Shown here: positions 17,684 to 25,640 of the stretch, piece by piece | How positions within the stretch are numbered: the stretch's first letter is position 1 | Layout: the number at the start of each line of letters is the position of its first letter | DNA from: Paramagnetospirillum kuznetsovii | GTDB taxonomy: Bacteria; Pseudomonadota; Alphaproteobacteria; Rhodospirillales; Magnetospirillaceae | Assembly: GCF_003284725.1 (NCBI RefSeq) | Contig: NZ_PGTO01000029.1 | Span: forward strand, 1-32,091 | Reading direction: 5' to 3' | DNA: 32,091 nucleotides | Notes under the pieces: model-generated | Seen by the model: the letters and a program-made list of their open reading frames with translations, nothing else | Told to the model about the DNA's origin: nothing | Databases searched by the model: none | Program-made: the position numbers and the translations under genes

Positions 17684-17706
17684 GGTGGCGGAGTTGCTCC
17701 GCCACC
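17684..17706 (+). other. Perfect 9-bp hairpin between feoB and the next small gene
   Basis: ggtggcgga (17684-17692) pairs with tccgccacc (17698-17706) around a five-base loop. It begins 9 bp after the feoB stop and is not followed by a T run, so it is more likely an mRNA-stabilising or attenuating structure than a strong intrinsic terminator. The small Cys-rich gene starts 25 bp further on. Confidence 0.6.
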
Positions 17707-17730
17707 TCCTGATGAAAGAAGCATTCCGCC

Positions 17731-17904
17731 ATGGCTTGGGGATCACTCTGGGATTTTGGCGCCATCACCGTCGTGGGCGCGGGGGCGGCCTTCGTGGTTA
17801 TCCGTTATCTGTGGCGGATGTGGCGGCCGTCCGACGGGGCGTCATGTGGCGGCGGATGCAGCTGCGGCGCCAAGAGAAACAGTGGCCGCCCCGATTGCGG
17901 CTGA
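17731..17904 (+). CDS. FeoB-associated Cys-rich small membrane protein
   Basis: This 57-residue frame reads MAWGSLWDFGAITVVGAGAA, then a continuation of the helix (FVVIRYLWRM) and a Cys-rich tail, CGGGCSCGAKRNSGRPDCG. One transmembrane helix followed by a Cys-Gly cluster on the cytosolic side is the pattern of the FeoB-associated Cys-rich membrane protein family, found next to feoB and thought to stand in for FeoC. It starts 56 bp after feoB. Four cysteines could bind iron or a cluster. The size and position fit well; function is inferred. Confidence 0.75.
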   Translation: MAWGSLWDFGAITVVGAGAAFVVIRYLWRMWRPSDGASCGGGCSCGAKRNSGRPDCG

Positions 17905-17926
17905 AGCGACTCGCGGGGTTGCGGCA

Positions 17927-18076
17927 ATGATCTCAAACGATCAGATGCCAAAGAACGGCAGGCTAAAGATAGGCATTCTGCTGGGTCTGGCCGCCATCGC
18001 CATGGGGATCATCAAAATCGCCGATAACGGCCCTGCCTTGCTGCGCAGTACCCTCGATTGGTGGCGCGGCATGTGA
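17927..18076 (+). CDS. Very small single-helix membrane protein downstream of feoB
   Basis: This is a 49-residue frame with a basic N-terminus, one hydrophobic helix (IGILLGLAAIAMGIIKIA) and an amphipathic end with WWRGM. I do not recognise a family. It starts 22 bp after the Cys-rich gene and could be the last gene of the feo operon. It overlaps on the opposite strand the degenerate end of the DUF2202 gene at 17941-18345. No strong ribosome site is visible, so the coding call is uncertain. Confidence 0.45.
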   Translation: MISNDQMPKNGRLKIGILLGLAAIAMGIIKIADNGPALLRSTLDWWRGM

Positions 18077-18345
18077 CCAGAATCACCAACGCCGATGCGG
18101 CATGCATCCTGGATCGAAGACGGGGCGGCGATGCCGGCGGCATAGGGATCGGCTATTGCGGGCAGACTGCGCCCGGCCAGCAGGCTTAACAGGGCGTCAA
18201 TGTGCCGCTGTTCAGATTGAATGATATTGGCGAAGGGAAGCACGGGGCCGAAGGCGTCGATCACCATCTGATAGGTGGCTCGGGCCTTGTATTCGTCGTC
18301 CAGCGCGTCGCTGAGGGCTTGGTGCAGGGGGGATTGCGAGACCAT
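17941..18345 (-). pseudogene. Truncated ferritin-like DUF2202 protein
   Basis: From the ATG at 18345 the frame encodes a clear ferritin-like N-terminal part: ALDDEYKARATYQMV and IIQSEQRHIDALLSLL are the two metal-binding helices, followed by IADPYAAGIAAP and DACRIGVGDSG. Family resemblance stops near 18080. The frame then runs antisense through the small feo-operon gene to 17941, giving residues that look unlike the family. Family members continue with two more helices needed for the second half of the iron site. It is therefore probably a gene cut off by a deletion or rearrangement. It faces the feo operon. Confidence 0.7.
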
Positions 18346-18632
18346 GGGGCAGAGGACTCCACTGCAATGAACTATTTTGTCAGCCTTGCGCTTCTCCACA
18401 GGGCTCGGCCATGACAATCCGCATCTGCCCGGTCTGGACTGAATGGCGCGCCAGAGGACAATTGTCATCGCATCGGACGGCGTCTTGCGCCTAATCATAA
18501 CGACGGACGACTGGTAGGGTGGCGACATTATGTGGCATTGGGTGAGGAGAATGATGGCGGCTGCCCCTAATCATCGCCGCTTTCGTGGCCGCTGGTTGGC
18601 AGTAGGTGGCCAATATAGTGAATCTCTGAGAG
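18346..18632. other. Divergent intergenic region with a gacaattgtc palindrome
   Basis: This 287-bp region lies between the truncated DUF2202 gene and the hemerythrin gene. It holds the 10-bp palindrome gacaattgtc at 18457-18466, the same core as the palindrome before mamC. No gene is seen. Confidence 0.4.
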
Positions 18633-18641
18633 GTGAGAATC

Positions 18642-19109
18642 TTGACCGAAAGATATGGGTACAAGATGCAGTCCATTCAATGGGATCCGTCTTTTAGTGT
18701 CGGCATTGCCAAGCTGGATGACGATCATAAAAAGCTAATTCAGCTGATCAATTCTCTGTACGAAGCCTGGAACCTCGGCAAGGATGGGCTCGTCATCGGA
18801 AGTCTTTTTGACGCATTGCAGGTCTACACAGATAGTCATTTTCAGCGGGAAGAGGCCGTTCTGCTGGCCCTAGAGTACGATCGCATGCCACAGCAACAGC
18901 ATGCACATGCTTGTCTCGTCGGTGCGCTACAGAACTTCCGGACGCGATATTTGGCAGGTGGGCAGGCGACTAAGCCGACCGCTGAGATGAATGCCTTCCT
19001 GCGATCGTGGCTTCTCGACCACATCCTGACTGAGGATCTTATGTACAGGGCGCTTCTGGCCTCGCCGGAAAGCTTGGCCCTGTTCGATCCTTATAGGCTC
19101 GATCTATAG
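18642..19109 (+). CDS. Bacteriohemerythrin
   Basis: The product is a single hemerythrin domain, a four-helix bundle that binds oxygen at a di-iron centre. The ligand set is visible: His in LDDDHKKLIQLIN, HFQREEAVLL with His and Glu, the QHAHACLV helix, and HILTEDLMY with His and Asp. The opening IQWDPSFSVGIAKLD is characteristic of the family. A TTG at 18642 is favoured because gagaggtgag lies just upstream; an ATG at 18666 is the conservative alternative and starts right at the domain. Such proteins store or deliver oxygen, or buffer iron, in microaerophiles. The neighbours (feo operon, globin-type receptor) fit an oxygen/iron theme. No signalling domain is attached. Confidence 0.88.
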   Translation: MTERYGYKMQSIQWDPSFSVGIAKLDDDHKKLIQLINSLYEAWNLGKDGLVIGSLFDALQVYTDSHFQREEAVLLALEYDRMPQQQHAHACLVGALQNFRTRYLAGGQATKPTAEMNAFLRSWLLDHILTEDLMYRALLASPESLALFDPYRLDL

Positions 19110-19289
19110 CGGCCTCAGACGGTCCCGAATAACTGTTAGGCCGGCCTGCGCCACGACCTCCTGAACCAGCTGGGCAGTTGGAACACCACTCAGGCCAGAG
19201 GACGGTCCCCGCGATCTATTCTAACTGCCGGACGACGACATTATGGCAGCATGAGCCGGGGCCTCGCCGTGCAGGACCACGACGCCCGG

Positions 19290-19418
19290 TTCGGGGCTGA
19301 TTTCCTGGGGCGCTAGCTAAAGGCGTTCGCCATCGCCTATGTGGTCGGCTTCCCGGTGATCTATTTCCTGGCGCCGGTGGCCCGGCCGCTAACAGGCCGC
19401 TTAGTCGAGATGCCTTAG
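19290..19418 (+). pseudogene. DUF2798 3'-end remnant (direct repeat copy 1)
   Basis: These 129 bases match 29832-29960 without gaps, with six differences. They encode the last 42 residues of the DUF2798 protein, but a TAG replaces the Trp codon of the GRWLKAF stretch and there is no start. Sequence upstream of 19290 is unrelated to the intact gene. The copy probably records a duplication or a recombination junction. Confidence 0.85.
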
Positions 19419-19501
19419 CGGATCATCACATGGCGGGCATACAAAATCGGGGGCCATTACCGATGGCAGGCTTCCCCCTGATTAAGGTCGCGAGGTTTCG
19501 G

Positions 19502-19864
19502 TCACAGCTCCTTGGGTTCAATCGCTCCGGTGGCGGGATTGATGTCGAGTATGGGGAGTTTGGCCTCCTTCCACGCACTCAGGCCGCCCTTTACATGATA
19601 AATCGTGGCAACGCCGGCATCGATTGCCCGCTGTGCCGCCATGCCGGATCGTTTGGCAGTTCCGCATTGCAGGACGACTTTTTTCGTCTCTCCGAGGGGG
19701 AGGGATTTGGGCTCAAAGGTGGCAAGAGGAAACAGCAATGCCCCGGGAATACGCTCGAACCCATATTCATACGGCTCTCGCACGTCGATGAGGATGGCCA
19801 GCCCCTTGTCCAGCCAGGCTTTGGCGTCCTGCGGCGTGACTTCGATGATTCCAGTGTCGGGCAT
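19502..19864 (-). CDS. Single-domain rhodanese
   Basis: This 120-residue protein is a rhodanese domain that can carry sulfur as a persulfide on its active Cys. The structural signature LIDVREPYEYGFERIPGA is near residue 25, and the active loop VVLQCGTAKRSGMAA with the catalytic Cys near 67. The end YHVKGGLSAWKEAKLP is the usual C-terminal signature. The ATG at 19864 has an aaggagagc site upstream. It is a lone gene transcribed away from the TtrSR-like system. Its place beside tetrathionate/thiosulfate-type genes and YeeE transporters suggests handling of reduced sulfur. Confidence 0.88.
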   Translation of the reverse strand: MPDTGIIEVTPQDAKAWLDKGLAILIDVREPYEYGFERIPGALLFPLATFEPKSLPLGETKKVVLQCGTAKRSGMAAQRAIDAGVATIYHVKGGLSAWKEAKLPILDINPATGAIEPKEL

Positions 19865-20000
19865 CTCTAGCTCTCCTTAAATTATTCAAACCTAATATAA
19901 TGCGGCACTGGATGCCGGGCCATGAAAAACTTGGAATTGGGGCGAAGCCATGCTGAATGGTGCTCTCGGGGTCAGTCAGCGGATTTGCTGAAGGCAAGAC

Positions 20001-21746
20001 ATGCGCGTTCTCCTCATATTGTCGGTCCTGCTCGGGTGGTCAGCCGTGGTATCCGGGGCGGAGGCGCCGAGCCTGCGCATCGGGGTTCTGGCGTTCCGTG
20101 GTGCCGAAATGGCGGAAAGCGAGTGGGAGCCGACGCTGGCGTATCTGCGGGGCCAATTGCCCCAACGTCACGTCGTCATCGTCCCGCTTGATCTCGATGG
20201 CTTGACCACTGCGGTGAAAAGCGGCAGCCTGGACTTCGTCATCACCAATCCCGGCCATTATGTCGAGCTTGAAGCAGCCTTCGGCGTCACCCGCATCGCC
20301 AGCCTGTCGGGGAGCGCGTCGGCGACCACTCTGCCAGCCATGGTGGGATCGGCAGTGGTGGTGCGGGCCGAGCGGACCGACCTCAATCGCCTTTCCGACC
20401 TTCGTGGATCCCGGCTGGCGGCGGTTTCTCCCGAGGCATTCGGCGGGTTTCGCGTGGTTTGGCGGGAATTGGCCGAAATTGGCATCGCCCCCTTTTCCGA
20501 TACGGCGGGTCTCCAGTTCACCGGCTTTCCCATGGAGGCGGTGGCGGAGGCGGTCGCCGAAGGGAAGGCCGATGCCGGTATCCTGCGCTTCTGCCTGCTC
20601 GAGCAGATGGAGGCGGAAGGCCGCATCACGCCGGGTCTGTTGCGGGTCCTCGGCGGCATACCGTCCCATGGCTGCCTGAGTTCGACCCGGCTTTACCCCG
20701 ATTGGCCTTTCGCCAGGCTGGCTGCGACGCCGGAAGCCCTGGCCAAGCAGGTGGCCATTGCCTTGCTGGCCATGCCCGAGGGCGACGGCTACGCCTGGAC
20801 GGTGCCCGCCGACTATCAGCCGGTCCATGACCTGTTTCGCGCGCTGAAAATCGGCCCCTATGCCTATCTGCGCCATCCTTCGGCACGCCAGCTTCTTCGC
20901 GATTACTGGCCCTGGCTGGTGATGGCGCTGCTGGGGGTTGTCTGGTGGCTGGTCCACGTCGCTCGGGTGGAATATTTGGTTCGCCGCCGCACCGCTGAAC
21001 TGCGCTCCGCCCACGCGGAGGCCCGTCTTCGGCGCGAGGAAATGGAACACGGCGCTCGTTTGGCTCTGCTGGGAGAGATGGCATCCAGCCTGGCCCATGA
21101 AATCAGCCAGCCCCTGGCCGCCATCGCCAATTACGCCAGCGGCTGCCAGCGGCGGCTCACGTCCCATACCGATCCCGAAGGGGTCACCGAGGGGGTCGGC
21201 CTAATCGCGGCGCAGGCCGAGCGGGCGGCGGGGATCGTCAAGCGCATCCGCGCCTTCGCGCGCAAGCGCAGCCCGGTCCCTCAGAACCTTGACGCCAATG
21301 GCCCGCTGGTCGAGGCGGTGGAGTTGTTCCAGACCGTCGCGGCCCGCCACGGGGTGGGGGTCAGCCTGGATCTGGGGCAGGGGCTTCCCCCGGTTCTGGC
21401 CGATCGGCTGCGCATCGAACAGGTGGTGCTTAATCTGTTGCAGAATGCCGCCGATGCCATGAGCAAGAGCGAGCCCCGTCATATCGCGGTGAGTTCCTCG
21501 GCCGTCGCCGAGGGGGTGGAGATTCGCGTTGCCGATACCGGGCCGGGCCTGAGTCCCGAGGCGCGAGCGCGGCTGTTCGAGCCGTTCTTCACCACCAAGC
21601 CGGATGGGCTGGGATTGGGATTGTCCTTGTCGCGGACCATGATCGAGGCTCAGGGTGGCCGACTCTGGGCCGAGGATGCGCCCGGCGGCGGCGCCGTCTT
21701 CCGGTTTACTCTCCCCGTTACCACCGGCCCCACGGAGATTCCATGA
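20001..21746 (+). CDS. TtrS-like sensor histidine kinase with periplasmic binding domain
   Basis: A signal peptide (about residues 1-20) precedes a PhnD/TtrS-type periplasmic substrate-binding domain (about 25-275), a membrane helix (WPWLVMALLGVVWWLVHV, about 302-320), a coiled coil and a kinase core. The kinase core shows the H box LAHEISQPLAAIANY near 370, the N box LLQNAADAM, the G1 box ADTGPGLS and the G2 box GLGLGLSLSRTM. The architecture matches TtrS, the tetrathionate sensor, though other oxyanion or phosphonate-like ligands are possible. The gene overlaps the next one by ATGA, so sensor and regulator are coupled. The downstream cytochrome genes, one TsdA-like, support a sulfur-compound signal. 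Full length, with no lesion. Confidence 0.85.
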   Translation: MRVLLILSVLLGWSAVVSGAEAPSLRIGVLAFRGAEMAESEWEPTLAYLRGQLPQRHVVIVPLDLDGLTTAVKSGSLDFVITNPGHYVELEAAFGVTRIASLSGSASATTLPAMVGSAVVVRAERTDLNRLSDLRGSRLAAVSPEAFGGFRVVWRELAEIGIAPFSDTAGLQFTGFPMEAVAEAVAEGKADAGILRFCLLEQMEAEGRITPGLLRVLGGIPSHGCLSSTRLYPDWPFARLAATPEALAKQVAIALLAMPEGDGYAWTVPADYQPVHDLFRALKIGPYAYLRHPSARQLLRDYWPWLVMALLGVVWWLVHVARVEYLVRRRTAELRSAHAEARLRREEMEHGARLALLGEMASSLAHEISQPLAAIANYASGCQRRLTSHTDPEGVTEGVGLIAAQAERAAGIVKRIRAFARKRSPVPQNLDANGPLVEAVELFQTVAARHGVGVSLDLGQGLPPVLADRLRIEQVVLNLLQNAADAMSKSEPRHIAVSSSAVAEGVEIRVADTGPGLSPEARARLFEPFFTTKPDGLGLGLSLSRTMIEAQGGRLWAEDAPGGGAVFRFTLPVTTGPTEIP

Positions 21747-22384
21747 CCTGCGGTCACTGCGGCTCTGCCAATCCTTGCACTCCGGTCATCCATGTGGTGG
21801 ACGACGACGAAGCCATGCGCCATTCCCTGGCTTTTCTGCTCAAATCGCTTGGTCATCCGGTGGAGTGTTACCCCTCGGCCGAGGCGTTCTTGTTGGCGCA
21901 GCCGCCCACCGGGCCGGGCTGTCTGGTGCTGGACATGCGCATGCCGGGCATGAGCGGCCTGGACCTGCAAAATGCTCTGAACCGCGCCGGGTCGACCCTC
22001 GGCGTGGTGTTCATCTCGGGGCATGGCGATATTCCCATGGTGGTGCGCGCCATGCGCCAAGGCGCGGTGGATTTTCTGGAAAAGCCGTTCAACGACCAGA
22101 GGTTGCTGGATCTGGTTGCCGAAGCCCTGGAGCGGGCGGCGGGCGCTTGCGCCGAAGCCCATACCGCGCGGCTGCTGTCCCAGCGGCAAGAGAGCCTGAC
22201 CCCGCGCGAGCGCGACGTCATGGCTCTGGTGGTCCTGGGCAAGCCCAACAAAGTGATCGCCCATGAGCTGGACATCTCCATGAAGACGGTGGAGGCCCAT
22301 CGCGCCCATGTCATGGAGAAGATGGAGGCCGGGTCCGTGGCCGATCTCACCCGGATGCTGATGACGCTTCAGGGAAAACCCTAA
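21743..22384 (+). CDS. TtrR/FixJ-type response regulator
   Basis: A receiver domain (about residues 15-130) with acidic pocket VVDDDEA, phosphoacceptor Asp in LVLDMRMPGMSG and Lys in FLEKPFN is followed by a LuxR-type helix-turn-helix (about 150-205: LTPRERDVMALVV, KTVEAHRAHVMEKM). It would activate the cytochrome genes that start 84 bp downstream. The N-terminus is odd: before the receiver there is MTCGHCGSANPC with three cysteines, a possible metal or redox site. If translation instead began later there is no good start before VIHVVDDDE, so the Cys stretch is probably real. It is coupled by ATGA overlap to the sensor kinase. Confidence 0.87.
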   Translation: MTCGHCGSANPCTPVIHVVDDDEAMRHSLAFLLKSLGHPVECYPSAEAFLLAQPPTGPGCLVLDMRMPGMSGLDLQNALNRAGSTLGVVFISGHGDIPMVVRAMRQGAVDFLEKPFNDQRLLDLVAEALERAAGACAEAHTARLLSQRQESLTPRERDVMALVVLGKPNKVIAHELDISMKTVEAHRAHVMEKMEAGSVADLTRMLMTLQGKP

Positions 22385-22426
22385 GCCCCACTCCGGGCTT
22401 TCCCCAATATGGCCTCCCCGGCTATC

Positions 22427-22449
22427 GGCCTAGCCTGACAACCTAGGCC
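22427..22449. promoter_or_regulatory. Inverted repeat upstream of the cytochrome operon
   Basis: ggcctag (22427-22433) and ctaggcc (22443-22449) form a 7-bp inverted repeat with a 9-bp spacer, 19 bp before the cytochrome start. It could be a response-regulator site or an mRNA hairpin. Evidence is by eye only. Confidence 0.35.
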
Positions 22450-22468
22450 TGCCCGGGGAGCGCCAATC

Positions 22469-23761
22469 ATGTTTTCGAAGTCGCCGACAACGGTCACCGC
22501 ATTCTTCCTGGCCGCCTTGGCCTGGAGCGCCAGCGCCCATGCCGAAATCGACTTGGCTGCCACCAAGGCCGAGGCGGCCCTGATCGAGGCTGGACGCAAG
22601 GTGGCGGTGGCCGGCGACTGCATCGCCTGTCATACCGTGCCGGGCGGCAAGCCCTATGCGGGTGGCTTGGCCATGGAAACTCCCATCGGGACCATCTATT
22701 CCACCAACATCACCCCCGACGCCACCACCGGTATCGGTCCTTACAGCTATGACGACTTCGCCGCCGCCCTGCGCCGGGGCGTGGCCAAGGACGGCCACAA
22801 TCTCTATCCCGCCATGCCCTATCCGTCCTATGCCCGCGTCAGCGATGCCGATATGCGGGCGCTTTACGCCTATTTCATGGATGGGGTGGATGCTGTGGAT
22901 CAGCCCAATCGGGGCAGTGACATTCCCTGGCCACTGTCCATGCGCTGGCCTTTGGGCGTCTGGAACATGGCCTTCGCCCCCGGCGAGGCGGTCAAGGCGG
23001 TCTCCATCGCCGATCGCGGCGCCTATCTGGTGGAGGGGTTGGGCCATTGTGGCTCGTGCCACACCCCGCGCGGCATCGCCTTCCAGGAAAAGGCCTTGTC
23101 CGCCGCCGATGGCCCGCAATTTCTCGGCGGCGGCATGATCGACGGCTGGTTCGCCAAGTCCCTGCGCAACGACGTCGGACACGGAATGGGCGATTGGAGC
23201 GAGGACGAACTGGTGGAGTTCCTGAAAACCGGCCGCAATGCCCGCACCGCCGCCTTCGGCGGTATGACCGAGGTGATTACCCACAGCACCCAGGCCATGG
23301 ACGAGGCCGATCTGCGTGCCATGGCCCGCTCGCTGAAGGCGCTGTCCGCCGCCGGTCCGACCTATGTGGCCAAGGGCGGCGATACCGCCTTCGACGAGTT
23401 GCGCCAAGGCAAATATGCCCGCCGGGGCGCCACCCTCTATGCCGAGTTCTGCCAAAGCTGTCACCGGGCCGACGGTCAGGGCGTGCCGCGCATCTATCCC
23501 GCCCTGGCGGGCAATTCGGCGGTGTTGCCCGACAATCCGGCTTCGACCATCCGCGTCGCCTTGGCCGGAGGCCGCATGCCGGTGACCGATCACGGCCCCA
23601 CCGCCTTCGCCATGCCGGGCTTCAGCCGTCTCTCCGACGCCGAACTGGCCGATGTGCTGAGCTTTGTGCGGGGAGCCTGGGGCAACAATGCCCCGGCGGT
23701 GAACGCATCCGAAGTGGCGAAGACGCGCAAGGCCTTCCCCATCCTTCCCGCACGTCCTTAA
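22469..23761 (+). CDS. Triheme c-type cytochrome
   Basis: The 430-residue secreted protein has a signal peptide (FLAALAWSASAHA) and three heme-binding motifs: CIACH near residue 52, CGSCH near 195 and CQSCH near 331. Each sits in a class I cytochrome c domain with a distal Met segment such as NLYPAMPYPSY or FAMPGF. The three-domain layout and length match the cytochrome subunits of periplasmic dehydrogenases (alcohol, gluconate or aldehyde types), but no such dehydrogenase gene is adjacent. Followed after 23 bp by a TsdA-like diheme cytochrome, it is likely the electron acceptor for that enzyme. The substrate assignment is inference. Confidence 0.85.
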   Translation: MFSKSPTTVTAFFLAALAWSASAHAEIDLAATKAEAALIEAGRKVAVAGDCIACHTVPGGKPYAGGLAMETPIGTIYSTNITPDATTGIGPYSYDDFAAALRRGVAKDGHNLYPAMPYPSYARVSDADMRALYAYFMDGVDAVDQPNRGSDIPWPLSMRWPLGVWNMAFAPGEAVKAVSIADRGAYLVEGLGHCGSCHTPRGIAFQEKALSAADGPQFLGGGMIDGWFAKSLRNDVGHGMGDWSEDELVEFLKTGRNARTAAFGGMTEVITHSTQAMDEADLRAMARSLKALSAAGPTYVAKGGDTAFDELRQGKYARRGATLYAEFCQSCHRADGQGVPRIYPALAGNSAVLPDNPASTIRVALAGGRMPVTDHGPTAFAMPGFSRLSDAELADVLSFVRGAWGNNAPAVNASEVAKTRKAFPILPARP

Positions 23762-23784
23762 CGGCTCGGACCATGGAGAGCATT

Positions 23785-24636
23785 ATGCGCATTCAGACCG
23801 CCATCGTCCTGGTCGCCGCCATCCTGGGAAGCCTCCCGGCATATGCCGCCGATCCCGCTCCCATCGCTTTCGCGGTCCCCAAGGACACCGACATGCCCAA
23901 GGGCGAGGCTGGTGAGATGATCCTGCTGGGCCGCCGTCTGATGTCCGAGACCAAACGGCTGTTGCCCGACCATGTGGGGGCGGAAATGACCTGCGCGTCC
24001 TGCCATCTGCTGGCGGGCAAGGTTCCCTTCGGCTCGCCTTTCCTGGGCACCAGCCCCGCCTTTCCGCAATATGCTCCCCGGGCCGGGCGCGAGATCACCC
24101 TGGCCGAGCGCATCAACGGCTGTTTCCTGCGCTCCATGAACGGTAAGCCGCTGCCGGTGGAGTCCAAGGAGATGAAGGCCATGCTGGCCTATATGGATTG
24201 GTTGTCCAAGGATCTGCCTCCCACCAAAGGCAAGCTGGCCATTCAGGGCAAGGGCATCGGCAAGATCAATACCGATCTGGTCCCCGATCCGGTCAATGGC
24301 CGCAAGGTCTATGACCGTGATTGCGCCATCTGCCATGGCGCCGATGGCGAGGGCAAGATCGACGCCCGGGGCGAGACCGTCTTCCCGCCGCTGTGGGGGG
24401 ACAAGTCCTTCAATATCGGCGCCGGTATGGCACGGACCTACACTGCGGCGGCCTTCGTCTACCGCAACATGCCGCTGGCCCATGGCATGAACGGACTGCT
24501 GGGGCAGGGCGGCGCCTTGACTGAACAGGAAGCGGTGGACGTGGCCGCGTATTTCTCGCACCAGCCACGCCCCGACTTCCCCGCCAAGGTCAAGGACTGG
24601 CCCAAGGACCCCAAGCCCAAGGACGCCCGGTACTGA
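23785..24636 (+). CDS. TsdA-like diheme cytochrome c (thiosulfate/tetrathionate redox)
   Basis: The product is a secreted protein of 283 residues with two heme sites, CASCH near residue 75 and CAICH near 185. The sequences LAERINGCFLRSMNG and YMDWLS between them are characteristic of TsdA, the thiosulfate dehydrogenase that joins two thiosulfates to tetrathionate and can run in reverse. The Cys in RINGCFLRS is a candidate for the unusual His/Cys heme ligand of that family. The ATG at 23785 is preferred because ggagag lies just before it and the signal peptide follows at once; an ATG at 23773 is in frame. Its place behind a TtrSR-like regulator pair supports sulfur chemistry. No radical differences are seen. 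Confidence 0.82.
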   Translation: MRIQTAIVLVAAILGSLPAYAADPAPIAFAVPKDTDMPKGEAGEMILLGRRLMSETKRLLPDHVGAEMTCASCHLLAGKVPFGSPFLGTSPAFPQYAPRAGREITLAERINGCFLRSMNGKPLPVESKEMKAMLAYMDWLSKDLPPTKGKLAIQGKGIGKINTDLVPDPVNGRKVYDRDCAICHGADGEGKIDARGETVFPPLWGDKSFNIGAGMARTYTAAAFVYRNMPLAHGMNGLLGQGGALTEQEAVDVAAYFSHQPRPDFPAKVKDWPKDPKPKDARY

Positions 24637-24773
24637 CGCAACTCCACGTCAAAACGACTGTACGCGGCGATGCCGCTCATCTGAGGGGGAGAAGACTATG
24701 AAAAAGAAATGCGTTAAAAGGACACTTTCGCACATGAAGCAGAATGGAAGTGGCTTCGTTGCGGGGGCCAGCC

Positions 24774-25323
24774 GCGGTTTCTGGCGGCGGCGGTCGGCGG
24801 CGTGGTGTCCTACGCCCTGATGAACCTGCTGATGACCTCGGCCCCGCTGGCCATGAGGCTTTGCGGGCTGTCCATCTCCGATTCCAATCTGGCCATCCAA
24901 TGGCACGTGGTCGCCATGTATGGACCCAGCTTCTTCACCGGCGCCCTCATCGCCCACTTCGGCGCCATGCGCGTGGTGGCCATGGGGCTGACGACTATCG
25001 CCTTCGCCGGGGCAACGGGTTTGCTGGGCACGACGGCATCCCATTTCTGGGTGGGCCTGATCCTGTTGGGCCTGGGCTGGAATTTCGGCTTCGTCGGCGC
25101 CTCGGCCATGGTGTTGGGCACCCACCGTCTGGAGGAACGCAACAAGGTTCAGGCATTCAACGATTTCATCGTGTTCGGGACGGTGGCGTTCGGCTCGTTC
25201 TCCTCGGGGCACCTGCTGGCGACCCACGGTTGGACGGTGGTCAACTGGACGGTGTTTCCCTTCGTGGTTCTGGCGGTTGTGGTGCTGACCTCCTCGGGCC
25301 TGTTCCGGCGAGGGAGCAGCTGA
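24774..25323 (+). pseudogene. C-terminal half of an MFS transporter
   Basis: The frame encodes about six hydrophobic helices corresponding to TM7-12 of a major facilitator protein, beginning FLAAAVGGVVSYALMNLLMT and including IQWHVVAMYGPSFFTGALIAHFG. The N-terminal half is missing: upstream, at 24698-24773, only unrelated short coding fragments are present. A GTG at 24802 could start a truncated product, but a half transporter is unlikely to work. The sequence differs from the MamH/MamZ group, so it is not a magnetosome MFS copy. It is followed by a convergent CcoG-like remnant, so the interval looks like a scar. Confidence 0.75.
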
Positions 25324-25347
25324 CGCCGCCCTCACCCGGCCCTATTT

Positions 25348-25581
25348 TTACGGACCCGTGAACAGGGTTTCGGTCTCCACCGAGGCGCCCAGGATGAAGC
25401 GCAGCGGCATCTTCTTGTCATCCAGCGGCGATGGCGGGGCCGAGACGAAGACCCGGAAAGTGCCGGCGCTGTCCCTGGGAACCTCCAGCCGCAGGGCCTT
25501 TGCACGGCTGACCGCTACACCTCCGACATGGGTGGCGGAAATGCCCAGAACGCACAGGGCAAACAAGATGCGATCGAACAT
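25348..25581 (-). pseudogene. Fragment resembling the C-terminal domain of CcoG/FixG
   Basis: The 77-residue frame carries a hydrophobic start (ILFALCVLGISATHVGGVAV) and then RLEVPRDSAGTFRVFVSAPP and FILGASVETETLFTGP. These resemble the immunoglobulin-like C-terminal domain of CcoG (FixG), the cbb3 oxidase assembly protein. The four-helix and ferredoxin parts of CcoG are absent. It could be a decayed gene or a small secreted protein re-using the domain. The signal-like N-terminus makes the second option possible. Confidence 0.5.
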
Positions 25582-25640
25582 GCCGACAGCCTGGACCAGA
25601 GACCGGAATGGGACAACAGCAGAGTGCTCGACTGAGACCG

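Noticed and set aside
17684-17706. Intrinsic terminator after feoB
   Set aside because: The stem is strong but there is no T tract, and the small Cys-rich gene follows on the same strand, so a terminator call is not supported.
20040-21167. 375-residue open frame on the minus strand opposite the TtrS-like kinase
   Set aside because: No recognisable domain; it mirrors the codon pattern of the kinase gene.
22430-23593. 387-residue open frame on the minus strand opposite the triheme cytochrome gene
   Set aside because: The plus strand has a signal peptide and three heme motifs; the opposite frame shows only low-complexity sequence.
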